The notes under the pieces: generated by a model
What the model saw: the letters and a program-made list of their open reading frames with translations, nothing else
Told to the model about the DNA's origin: nothing
The model's database searches: none
Part shown: in pieces, positions 1 through 6,466 of the stretch
How positions within the stretch are numbered: the stretch's first letter is position 1
Layout: each line of letters opens with the position of its first letter
Position numbers and translations under genes: made by a program
Source of the DNA: Lachnospiraceae bacterium
Lineage (GTDB): Bacteria; Bacillota; Clostridia; Lachnospirales; Lachnospiraceae
Direction of reading: 5' to 3'
DNA: 12,288 bases
Assembly (NCBI GenBank): GCA_024695225.1
Contig: JAILIO010000043.1
Coordinates: 1-12,288, forward strand

Positions 1-1
1 C

Positions 2-1894
2 ATTGACAATAACAGTCTCGCCTCGGCACAGGCTCTCGGTTCCGGCTCGCTTTTTGCAAACAGTGATGACTGGTCGGTGCAGGGCGATAATGTGAGTACA
101 CTGTCCCTTGAAAAAACCTCTTCTCAACATTACACCTGGAATGTGCGTTTTACAGGAAACGGCAAAGTTACGATGCAGAACGCAAACAACACTTTGATGA
201 CTGATGGTTCCGGCTCTTCTGTAGTATATGCTGACTGGTGGAAGACAGATGCCGAGGATAAGGATTATGAGAAAAGCCCCGTTCACTCCTATTATGAGAC
301 GAAGTATCCGGAGCTCTTTAGTGCAGGAACACAACCCGCAGCCGGTTTACAGACGTCTAAAGTAATAAAAAGCGACTGGCTGACCTCGGCTATTAACAAA
401 GAAAGCATCGAAGTGAAGATAGCAGACCATGCTCCGGTTGATTCCGTCAGGATCCATTTGATCGATCATCTATTGTATCTCGATACGCTGAGCAAGAATG
501 GGGATTATGAAAGTATCGTAGTCAGCAAGGGTGAAATAGGAACCTTCCTGAAGAAGTACGGAGACTCCGGAGTCCATGTTGTTGTGGCGGAGGGCGTGGA
601 GTCCGAAGGCACGAATGAAGATCTGGATTACTGGATCTACAGGAGTGACGGCAGAGTCGAAGAATACAATGCCGAGGATGTGATCCATCGCAATGCGAAG
701 GTTTTGCACCTGGGGAATACGACCCAGCCCGAGGAAGACCTTTCCGTATCCATGACCCAGTACCTTCCTGACCGTAAGCTTACATTTGACTCAGTGGAGG
801 ACGGATCTGAGCTCTACCTGTTAAAGGGAGGGAAGTACACCTGCGAAGAAGGGCTTTCACTGACGCCTGCCACCAAAGGCGCAGTCAAGGTAAACAACAA
901 AAACCTTAAGCTCACGGTCAAGAAAGACTCTCTCATCACGCTGACCAAGGGGGATGAGACAAAGACAGTGATCCTGCATGCGGTTAAACTTAAGAAAAAA
1001 ACCATCACCCTTAACAGCCGGAAAACAAGCTGCTCTCTGTCGGAGATCTTTACCCAGGCAGGTGAAATGCTTCCGGATGTAGAAAACGGAAAGTTCCTCG
1101 TGTCGGTCCTGAAGGACAAAAACGGCATTCTAAGCGATGTGAACATACCTGCCGCAGACGGGACCTATGTGACTCTCGACGACTTTACCGCGGGAACCAC
1201 CGGAAAGAAGGGAAGCGCGCTGATCCAGGCCACCTTTGGAGGAAAAGTCTACAAGGCTACCGTAAAGTGCACGGGATATCCCCTGCTTCCCGAATCCACA
1301 GTATCCGGAAATCTTGTGCAGAACCTGCTGGAATCCGATGCAGCGGGGAACCGGGTGGTGAGCTTTGACTCCGTGGAGAACGGAGATACTCTCCTTCTGT
1401 ACAAAAACGGGAAATACGCGCTTGAATCCGGAGTCACCATTGAACCCATAGGTGATGAATACAGCAAAGCCGTGAAAGTAAAGGAAAACAAGAAAACCGG
1501 CATAAGGCCCCTCACCATCAAAAAAGAGGCTCCTGTCAGGCTCACAAAGGGCGATGATGAGAAGATAATCCTCATAAACCGCGTGGCTGTGAAGAAAAAG
1601 AGTGTTACGCTTAAACCCGGAATGAGCTGCAGCCTTTCAGATCTCATATGGAATGCATATGAGCTTTTGCCTGACACACAGAGTGAGGATCCTTCTGACT
1701 TTGCCATCACTGTAACCGACAAGAAGGGGGCGGTCTTTATTCAGGACGGCTACTTCCCTGCAGCAGGGACAAGTGACAGCGGATCAACTACGCTGGACGA
1801 CTTCATGATCCAACATGGAGGAAGAAAGGGAAGCGCAACTGTTCAGGTTTATTTCGGAGGCAAGGCAGTAAAAGTAAAGGTAAACTGTAAATAA
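2..1894 (+). CDS. Large surface/secreted protein, C-terminal part (5' end outside window)
   Basis: The frame is open from the first complete codon at position 2 to TAA at 1892-1894, giving 630 visible residues. No start with a ribosome binding site is seen; the GTG at 77 lies inside continuous coding sequence, so the gene almost certainly begins upstream of the window. Visible residues 1-110 are Ser/Asn/Gly-rich with aromatic residues, as in beta-sheet extracellular domains. Residues 257-423 and 450-630 are two diverged copies of one domain, ending in GGKVYKATVKC and GGKAVKVKVNC. Each copy holds a Cys after a short Lys/Ser stretch (SCSLSEI, SCSLSDL) and a Cys at its end, which could pair. Lys-rich short strands resemble bacterial Ig-like or cell-wall-binding modules, but I cannot name a family. 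There is no C-terminal LPXTG motif or membrane helix, so any anchor must be elsewhere. Surface location is inferred from composition and repeat structure only. Confidence 0.75.
   Translation: MDNNSLASAQALGSGSLFANSDDWSVQGDNVSTLSLEKTSSQHYTWNVRFTGNGKVTMQNANNTLMTDGSGSSVVYADWWKTDAEDKDYEKSPVHSYYETKYPELFSAGTQPAAGLQTSKVIKSDWLTSAINKESIEVKIADHAPVDSVRIHLIDHLLYLDTLSKNGDYESIVVSKGEIGTFLKKYGDSGVHVVVAEGVESEGTNEDLDYWIYRSDGRVEEYNAEDVIHRNAKVLHLGNTTQPEEDLSVSMTQYLPDRKLTFDSVEDGSELYLLKGGKYTCEEGLSLTPATKGAVKVNNKNLKLTVKKDSLITLTKGDETKTVILHAVKLKKKTITLNSRKTSCSLSEIFTQAGEMLPDVENGKFLVSVLKDKNGILSDVNIPAADGTYVTLDDFTAGTTGKKGSALIQATFGGKVYKATVKCTGYPLLPESTVSGNLVQNLLESDAAGNRVVSFDSVENGDTLLLYKNGKYALESGVTIEPIGDEYSKAVKVKENKKTGIRPLTIKKEAPVRLTKGDDEKIILINRVAVKKKSVTLKPGMSCSLSDLIWNAYELLPDTQSEDPSDFAITVTDKKGAVFIQDGYFPAAGTSDSGSTTLDDFMIQHGGRKGSATVQVYFGGKAVKVKVNCK
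770..1891 (+). repeat. Two diverged tandem protein domains within the surface protein
   Basis: Copy A is encoded at about 770-1270 and copy B at about 1349-1891, joined by a linker of about 26 codons. They align along their length: LTFDSVEDGSELYLLKGGKY matches VSFDSVENGDTLLLYKNGKY. Later blocks (LTKGDETK / LTKGDDEK, SCSLSEI / SCSLSDL, LPD, TLDDF, GKKGSA / GRKGSA, FGGK) occur in the same order. The DNA is diverged, so this is an old duplication rather than a recent one. Copy B is a little longer. Confidence 0.85.
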
Positions 1895-1916
1895 ATCATA
1901 CGCAACGGGAGGAAAG

Positions 1917-1966
1917 ATCACGCACCGGGAAATACTGTATCTCGACAGTATCAACCGGTGCGTGAT
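1917..1966. promoter_or_regulatory. Long two-part inverted repeat in front of manA
   Basis: A perfect 12-bp inverted repeat (ATCACGCACCGG at 1917-1928, CCGGTGCGTGAT at 1955-1966) encloses a second perfect 7-bp one (ATACTGT at 1932-1938, ACAGTAT at 1945-1951) with a 6-nt loop. As DNA it spans the -35 box and the spacer of the manA promoter, and its right arm ends on the first base of the -10 box, which suits an operator. As RNA from the upstream gene it would fold into a long hairpin. No T tract follows, so an intrinsic terminator is less likely. The function is not known. Confidence 0.65.
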
Positions 1967-1971
1967 ATAAT
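1942..1971 (+). promoter_or_regulatory. Sigma-A-type promoter of manA, placed for a leaderless transcript
   Basis: The -35 box is TCGACA at 1942-1947 (five of six consensus bases), followed by an 18-bp spacer and a perfect TATAAT at 1966-1971. The manA ATG begins at 1978, six bases after the -10 box, which is where transcription would be expected to begin. No Shine-Dalgarno sequence lies between them. The nearest GGGAGG (1907-1912) is about 65 bases upstream of the ATG. Confidence 0.7.
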
Positions 1972-1977
1972 TGCGCC

Positions 1978-2904
1978 ATGTGTATTCTCAAATTAAAACC
2001 CGCATATAAAGATAACCTTTGGGGCGGCCACAGGCTTGTGGAGGAGTACAATAAAGATTTTCAGGGACCGATCCTGGCTGAAGCATGGGAAGTTTCCTGT
2101 TATCCCGGAAGCCCTTCCGTGATAGAAGGGGGGAGGTACTCGGGGACAGCTCTGGAAGATTACATAAAGGCTGCCGGCCCCGGGGTTTTGGGAACTGCCT
2201 GCAGCAGATTTGATGATTTTCCGCTTCTGGTAAAACTGATCGATGCCAGAGAGAATCTTTCCCTTCAGGTGCATCCCAATGACGAATTTGCATTTGCCCA
2301 CGAAGGACAGCCCGGAAAGCTGGAGATGAGGTATATAATGAGCGCCGAACCGGGCTCATTCATTTATTGTGGTCTGAACAGGACGGTTTCCAAAGATGAG
2401 ATCCGGCAGCGCATCGAAGACAAGACCCTGATGGAAGTGCTTTTAAAAGTCCCCGCAAAACAGGGGGAAGTGTTCTTTATCGATCACGGGGTGCTCCATG
2501 CCATAGGTAAAGGGATAACCGTGCTTGAGGTGGAACAGAATTCCAATGTGACCTACAGGGTATACGACTACGGCAGGCGCGGCGCAGACGGCAGGGAGAG
2601 GGAACTCCACGTGGATAAAGCTCTTGAGGTGATGCAGCTGAAGCCCGCAGAGCCCCGGGATATGCAGGGTCACCTGAGCACATGTGAGTATTTTACGGCG
2701 GACAGGGTTATTTCCAATGGGGAATATCGCATGCACATCGGAGAGGACAGCTTTATGACCATCACCTTCATGGAAGGAAACGGAGTGATCAGTTGCGGAG
2801 ATGAGAGAAGCAGTTTTGTGAAGGGAAATACGTTTTTTATCCCTGCAGGTAGCGGAGACATTGAGATCGAAGGGGCCTTCGACGCCGTGACCGCAAGGGT
2901 CTGA
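1978..2904 (+). CDS. manA: Mannose-6-phosphate isomerase, class I (Firmicutes type)
   Basis: This cytosolic zinc enzyme interconverts mannose 6-phosphate and fructose 6-phosphate, linking mannose use or GDP-mannose supply to glycolysis. The 308 residues are close to the roughly 315 of Bacillus ManA, and the short-form architecture fits. Visible motifs include the start (KPAYKDNLWGG), FPLLVKLIDA (81-90) and LQVHPND (96-102), where Q97 and H99 are expected zinc ligands together with E116 and H174 (GVLHAIGKG). VEQNSNVTYRVYDYGR (185-200) carries the expected catalytic Arg (R194). The C-terminal part is a small cupin-like domain. ATG 1978 is chosen because family similarity begins within the first ten residues. 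It lacks a ribosome binding site, and the -10 box sits just upstream, so the mRNA is probably leaderless. The gene stands alone; mtaD follows after 135 bases with its own candidate promoter. A fructokinase-type role is not suggested. Confidence 0.93.
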   Translation: MCILKLKPAYKDNLWGGHRLVEEYNKDFQGPILAEAWEVSCYPGSPSVIEGGRYSGTALEDYIKAAGPGVLGTACSRFDDFPLLVKLIDARENLSLQVHPNDEFAFAHEGQPGKLEMRYIMSAEPGSFIYCGLNRTVSKDEIRQRIEDKTLMEVLLKVPAKQGEVFFIDHGVLHAIGKGITVLEVEQNSNVTYRVYDYGRRGADGRERELHVDKALEVMQLKPAEPRDMQGHLSTCEYFTADRVISNGEYRMHIGEDSFMTITFMEGNGVISCGDERSSFVKGNTFFIPAGSGDIEIEGAFDAVTARV

Positions 2905-2932
2905 ACATAATAAGAACTTTAGGTTTGTGACA

Positions 2933-2962
2933 TTGACTGAGAAAAACTCTTTGGCATATACC
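2933..2962 (+). promoter_or_regulatory. Candidate promoter for mtaD
   Basis: TTGACT at 2933-2938 (five of six consensus bases) is followed by an 18-bp spacer and TATACC at 2957-2962 (four of six). Transcription would start near 2969, giving a leader of about 70 bases that ends in the AAAGGAG ribosome binding site (3027-3033). No riboswitch that I recognise is present in the leader. Confidence 0.5.
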
Positions 2963-3039
2963 GGTTAGACCGTGAGATAAATAAGAACAGCTTTGTTGTG
3001 TGGAATACAGTTTGTGGGACCGGCAGAAAGGAGAACACC

Positions 3040-4320
3040 ATGGGAAAAATGATGCTTAAGGGGATCAAAGCGCTGCTCCCCGGAAACGAGATAAAGGTTT
3101 GCGACATTTACATCGACGGCAGCAGGATAGCAGGGATTGACAAGGCTCCTGCGGGATTTGAGGCAGACCGGGTGATCGACGGGAAGGACAGGCTTGTGAT
3201 ACCCGGCCTCATCAACTGTCACACCCATTCGTATATGGCATTTATGAGGAGCGCCTCGGACGACGTGCCCTTTATGGACTGGCTTTTCAAGGGTGTGTCC
3301 CCCATAGAAGACGCCATGACAGACGAGGATGCATACTGGGGAGCGTGTCTTGCCATCTTAGAGATGATGAAGAGCGGCACAACCTGTTTTTCAGATATGC
3401 AAATGAACCCCGGAATGACTTCAAAGGCGGTTGTGGAATCGGGGATGAGGGCGGTTATTTCCAGAGGCCTTGTGGGAAGTGGAGATGACGAGGCCGGACG
3501 CACCCGTCTGGATCAGGCCTACAGGGAACAGGAGGAGTTTAAGGACTGCGACAGGCTTTCATTTATGCTGGGGCCTCACGCACCCTATTCCTGTGATGAA
3601 GACTTCCTCCGTATCGTGGCTAAGGAAGCAAAGGACCACGGCATGGGGATCCATATGCATCTGTCCGAGTCCATGTCGGAGATAGGGCAGATCAAAGAGA
3701 AATACGGATGCACACCCATCGAGCTTGCGGAGAGGACCGGGATATTTGATTCGCGCTGTGTGGCTGCCCACTGTGTGCAGCTTGAGGGGGATGACATCCA
3801 GATCATGAAGGACCACAATGTAAATGTGGTGACAAACCCCGCCTCAAACATGAAGCTGGGCAACGGATTCTGTCCGGTGCCGGAGCTCATGAGGGCCGGC
3901 GTCAACGTGTGCCTCGGAACCGACGGGGCCGCCTCCAACAACAGGCTGAACATGTTCAGCGAGATGGAGCTCCTTTCCCTGATACACAAAGGGACCCACA
4001 GGTCGCCGGAGTGCGTGTCCGCCAAGGAAACCCTGAACATTGCCACCATAAACGGGGCCAGGGCGCTGGGGATGGAGAGCGAGATCGGAAGCATCGAAGA
4101 GGGGAAGAAAGCCGACCTGGCGGTGCTGGATCTGAAGAGACCTTCCCTCCAGCCCGAGAACGATCTGGTGTCGGAGCTTGTGTACTGCGCCAGCGGTTAT
4201 GAGGTGGACACAGTCATTATCGACGGAGAGGTCACGCTGGAAGGCGGCAGGGTACTGAACCTGGATGAAAATGAGGTCTACGAGCACACCGCAGCCATCA
4301 TGAAGAGGATACGGGGCTGA
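3040..4320 (+). CDS. mtaD: 5'-methylthioadenosine/S-adenosylhomocysteine deaminase (amidohydrolase)
   Basis: This 426-residue cytosolic metal-dependent amidohydrolase is expected to deaminate the adenine of S-adenosylhomocysteine, methylthioadenosine or 5'-deoxyadenosine to the inosine form. The expected metal and catalytic residues are visible: H61 and H63 (NCHTHS), H207 and E210 (HMHLSES), H244 (AAHCV) and D295 (GTDGAASNN). The N- and C-terminal parts form the usual small beta-sandwich, with a GKKADLAVLD segment near 355-364. ATG 3040 is preceded by AAAGGAG at 3027-3033 with a 6-base gap. An in-frame GTG at 2998 has no such site and would add 14 unlike residues. The next gene on the same strand is ahcY, the companion enzyme, 323 bases on, and that supports S-adenosylhomocysteine-type substrates. 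The exact substrate cannot be fixed from sequence alone. Confidence 0.88.
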   Translation: MGKMMLKGIKALLPGNEIKVCDIYIDGSRIAGIDKAPAGFEADRVIDGKDRLVIPGLINCHTHSYMAFMRSASDDVPFMDWLFKGVSPIEDAMTDEDAYWGACLAILEMMKSGTTCFSDMQMNPGMTSKAVVESGMRAVISRGLVGSGDDEAGRTRLDQAYREQEEFKDCDRLSFMLGPHAPYSCDEDFLRIVAKEAKDHGMGIHMHLSESMSEIGQIKEKYGCTPIELAERTGIFDSRCVAAHCVQLEGDDIQIMKDHNVNVVTNPASNMKLGNGFCPVPELMRAGVNVCLGTDGAASNNRLNMFSEMELLSLIHKGTHRSPECVSAKETLNIATINGARALGMESEIGSIEEGKKADLAVLDLKRPSLQPENDLVSELVYCASGYEVDTVIIDGEVTLEGGRVLNLDENEVYEHTAAIMKRIRG

Positions 4321-4329
4321 TCCGGAAAA

Positions 4330-4610
4330 TGTAAAGCAGGTACAGACGGGATATGTGCGGACAGATCATGTAGAGGCAGGTCCTGTACAGATAAGATATG
4401 TGCGGACAGATCGTGTAGAGACAGGTCCTGTACAGATAAGATATGTGCGGACAGATTGTGAAGAGGCTGGTTGTGTACGGACATATCACGTGTAAGCAGG
4501 ATTTTTTCAGACAGATTGTGTACAGACAGATCACAGGTAAACATGGTAATTGAAAACAGTTTTTGTTTGGACAGGTGATCTGCAAACAGGTTATGTGCAG
4601 ACAGGTCACG
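4330..4610 (+). repeat. 15-bp degenerate tandem repeat array with 45-bp higher-order unit
   Basis: This array fills almost all of the 323-base mtaD-ahcY gap. The cleanest run is 4354-4473, eight 15-base units such as TGTGCGGACAGATCA, TGTAGAGGCAGGTCC and TGTACAGATAAGATA. These three together form a 45-bp unit: 4354-4398 and 4399-4443 differ at only two positions. Toward both ends the units drift in length (11-28 bases) and sequence, but TGTRCAGACAGRT stays recognisable up to TGTGCAGACAGGTCACG at 4594-4610. The coding strand is rich in purines. No gene, promoter or terminator was recognised inside it. ahcY's ribosome binding site (AAGGGGG, 4631-4637) lies just after the array. Confidence 0.9.
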
Positions 4611-4643
4611 CAGTGACCGGTCGCATGGAAAAGGGGGTAAATT

Positions 4644-5891
4644 ATGGCATCAGAAATCAGAGATCCGAATCTGTGGGAATCGGGTGCAAAAAAGATCGAA
4701 TGGGTCCGCAGGAATTGTCCGCTGTTGGGAATGGTGGGGGACGAGTTTGAAAAGGACAAGCCCTTCAAGGGGAAAAAGATAACGCTTTCCGTTCATTTGG
4801 AGGCAAAGACAGCCCTGCTGTGCCTGACGCTGGCCAGGGGCGGCGCAGAGATGCATATCACAGGATCGAATCCCCTCTCAACCCAGGACGATGTGGCTGC
4901 GGCCCTTGTGCATGAAGGGCTGGAGGTGAACGCCTGGTACGGGTCCACACCCGAAGAATACGATCGCCACATAAGGAGCGCATTACAGTCCGGTCCCAAC
5001 ATTGTCATAGACGACGGCGGGGATCTGGTAAATATGCTGCACAACCACATGACTGAGCTTCTGCCCGACATCATAGGCGGATGTGAAGAGACCACCACCG
5101 GGATCATCAGGCTGGAAGCCATGAACAAGGCAGGCGCCCTGAAATTCCCCATGGTCCGCGTGAATAATGCGGACTGCAAGCACTTATTTGACAACCGCTA
5201 TGGAACGGGACAGTCTGTGTGGGACGGCATAAACAGGACAACGAACCTGATCGTTGCGGGCAAGATCGTAGTAGTCGCAGGTTACGGCTGGTGCGGAAAG
5301 GGAACTGCCATGCGCGCAAAGGGTCTGGGCGCCAGGGTGATCGTCACTGAGATCGATCCCGTGAAGGCTATCGAAGCTGTCATGGACGGTTTTGACGTGA
5401 TGCCCATGCACGAAGCCGCCAAGGTGGGAGATTTCTTCATAACGGTCACAGGCTGTGACAACGTCATTGACACCGACGACTTCGAGGTGATGAAGGAAGG
5501 GGCCATCATGTGCAACGCCGGACATTTCGATTCGGAAGTGAATATGAAGGGTCTTCGTGAAATGGCGGTTGAGACCGCTGAGATGAGAAAGAACATCATG
5601 GGATACAAGCTTCCCACGGGACAGTGGGTACATGTGATAGGCGAGGGCAGGCTTGTGAACCTGGCGGCCGGAGACGGACATCCCGCAGAGATCATGGATA
5701 TGAGCTTTGCCATCCAGGCGCTTTCGGCCAGATACCTTGTGGAGCACGGCTCAGAACTCAAGGAAATGCTTATCGATGTGCCTGTGGAGGTGGACAGGAA
5801 GGTTGCGGAAATGAAACTCAAGTTCCTGGGGAAGGAGATCGATGTCCTCACCCCCGAGCAGGAGAAATACCTGAACAGCTACGATCTGTGA
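4644..5891 (+). CDS. ahcY: S-adenosylhomocysteine hydrolase family, archaeal-like short form; possible S-inosylhomocysteine hydrolase
   Basis: This NAD-dependent cytosolic enzyme splits the nucleosidyl-homocysteine left by methyltransferases into homocysteine and the nucleoside. At 415 residues it is shorter than the usual 430-480 and lacks the C-terminal PFKPDHYRY tail, ending in LTPEQEKYLNSYDL as archaeal and Thermotoga-like members do. Conserved parts include H51 (human H55), DDGGDL 123-128, EETTTG 149-154, K179, D183, N184 (human K186, D190, N191), the NAD loop GYGWCGKG 213-220 and H294 in CNAGHFDSE. Human C195 is T188 here. The adenine-contact segment, HMTVETA in human, is HLEAKTA here, so T57 becomes E53 and the amino-group-recognising E59 becomes K55. 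With mtaD upstream, this fits hydrolysis of S-inosylhomocysteine, although that specificity is inference. ATG 4644 follows AAGGGGG with a 6-base gap. The last codons form part of a downstream repeat array. Confidence 0.92.
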   Translation: MASEIRDPNLWESGAKKIEWVRRNCPLLGMVGDEFEKDKPFKGKKITLSVHLEAKTALLCLTLARGGAEMHITGSNPLSTQDDVAAALVHEGLEVNAWYGSTPEEYDRHIRSALQSGPNIVIDDGGDLVNMLHNHMTELLPDIIGGCEETTTGIIRLEAMNKAGALKFPMVRVNNADCKHLFDNRYGTGQSVWDGINRTTNLIVAGKIVVVAGYGWCGKGTAMRAKGLGARVIVTEIDPVKAIEAVMDGFDVMPMHEAAKVGDFFITVTGCDNVIDTDDFEVMKEGAIMCNAGHFDSEVNMKGLREMAVETAEMRKNIMGYKLPTGQWVHVIGEGRLVNLAAGDGHPAEIMDMSFAIQALSARYLVEHGSELKEMLIDVPVEVDRKVAEMKLKFLGKEIDVLTPEQEKYLNSYDL

Positions 5892-6020
5892 GAACCGCGT
5901 GAACAGTTGGGATCTGTGAGAAATCATGAACAGCTACGATCTGTGAGAACCGCGTGAACAGTTGGGATCTGTGAGAACTCATGAACAGCTGTGATCTGTG
6001 AGAACCGCGTGAACAGTTGG
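5872..6020 (+). repeat. 55-bp tandem repeat that includes the 3' end of ahcY
   Basis: The 55 bases at 5872-5926 recur at 5927-5981 with one difference, and a third partial copy covers 5982-6020. Each 55-bp unit consists of two related half-units of 27 and 28 bases beginning GATCTGTGAGAA (5883, 5911, 5938, 5966, 5993). The 28-base half continues CCGCGTGAACAGTTGG; the 27-base half continues with ATCATGAACAGCTAC or a close variant. The last six sense codons and the stop codon of ahcY lie inside the first copy, so its coding end is repeated as non-coding DNA downstream. The rest of the 5892-6183 gap holds the terminator below and nothing else I recognise. Confidence 0.92.
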
Positions 6021-6093
6021 GGTCCGGTACAGATTGCGAAATCCAGGTTATGGGACTGTGAATTTCGCCGGCATAAATAAACACATAACAAAA

Positions 6094-6126
6094 GGCTGCG
6101 CGTCATCCGACGCACAGCCCTTTTTT
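6094..6126. terminator. Rho-independent terminator shared by ahcY (+) and the rubredoxin gene (-)
   Basis: GGCTGCGCGTC (6094-6104) pairs with GACGCACAGCC (6109-6119) over 11 positions with one C-A mismatch, closed by the loop ATCC. Six T follow on the plus strand (6121-6126). On the minus strand the hairpin is followed by four T (complement of 6090-6093). It sits between two convergent genes and can serve both; the plus-strand signal is the stronger. Confidence 0.9.
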
Positions 6127-6183
6127 ACAAGTTCATATCAACAACTGCTTTTGTCACTGCTTCAGTGCCATCTTTCAGTCTTA

Positions 6184-6294
6184 TCAGTCTTCCTTCTTCT
6201 CGAACTGATCGCTTCCGACACCGCATACAGGACAGGTTTCAGGGGGCTCATCTCCCTCATGCTCGTAACCGCAAACAACACATACCCAAGTCAT
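6184..6294 (-). CDS. Mini rubredoxin-like protein (36 residues)
   Basis: The minus strand from ATG at 6294-6292 to TGA at 6186-6184 encodes MTWVCVVCGYEHEGDEPPET, followed by CPVCGVGSDQFEKKED. Cys 5, 8, 21 and 24 in CVVCG and CPVCG form the two knuckles of a rubredoxin-type iron site. The spacing and the GYEHEGDEPPETCPVCG core match the C-terminal rubredoxin-like domain of rubrerythrins, not full-length rubredoxin (about 52 residues). A single Fe(Cys)4 electron carrier, possibly in peroxide or oxygen detoxification, is the likely role. AAAGGG lies eight bases before the ATG, a promoter is placed upstream, and a terminator follows about 60 bases after the stop, so it looks like a complete monocistronic gene. 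It is small enough to be missed by length cut-offs. Family assignment is firm; the partner protein is unknown. Confidence 0.88.
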   Translation of the reverse strand: MTWVCVVCGYEHEGDEPPETCPVCGVGSDQFEKKED

Positions 6295-6345
6295 AATTTA
6301 TACCCTTTCCGGCTAAGCCGATACGAAAAAATAACTGTCATGTTT

Positions 6346-6374
6346 ATGATAATAAATATTCAGTGATTAGGCAA
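6346..6374 (-). promoter_or_regulatory. Promoter of the mini rubredoxin gene
   Basis: Read on the minus strand, TTGCCT (6374-6369) is followed by exactly 17 bases and TATCAT (6351-6346, five of six consensus bases). Transcription would begin near 6339, leaving a leader of about 45 bases that ends in AAAGGG and the ATG at 6294. Confidence 0.6.
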
Positions 6375-6450
6375 GACTACCATTTGGGAATAAAATAAAG
6401 CATTTTTTTTCCATCTTTAATGAAGAAGTCTATTCCGTCGATACAAAATG

Positions 6451-6459
6451 TGGTACACT
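6451..6459 (+). promoter_or_regulatory. Extended -10 promoter placed for a leaderless transcript
   Basis: TGG followed by TACACT (6451-6459) forms a TGn-extended -10 element. The hexamer 17 bases upstream (TATTCC) is a poor -35 box, which is common with extended -10 promoters. The ATG of the next gene begins at 6467, seven bases after the -10 box, and there is no ribosome binding site in the preceding 30 bases. The 6295-6450 stretch is AT-rich and otherwise holds only the divergent rubredoxin promoter. Confidence 0.55.
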
Positions 6460-6466
6460 ATGTCGC

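Noticed and set aside
1917..1966. Rho-independent terminator after the surface protein
   Set aside because: The hairpin is strong but is followed by ATAATTGCG, not a T tract, and overlaps a promoter. A terminator role is not excluded but unsupported.
2998..3039. GTG at 2998 as start of mtaD
   Set aside because: It adds 14 residues unlike the family and has no ribosome binding site, while ATG 3040 has AAAGGAG at ideal spacing.
2905..3039. Riboswitch in front of mtaD (SAM or SAH type)
   Set aside because: No conserved stem or core sequence of a known class could be found in the short leader.
4278..4768. Minus-strand open frames through the 15-bp array that read like pentapeptide repeats (LSAHI, LSVQD, LSLHD)
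   Set aside because: A 15-base period keeps every frame periodic and open. There is no ribosome binding site, and the position that should be Ala in pentapeptide-repeat proteins is His or Gln, so this is a by-product of the repeat.
6034..6366. Plus-strand 110-residue open frame
   Set aside because: It runs across the terminator and antisense to the rubredoxin gene, with no ribosome binding site or recognisable domain.
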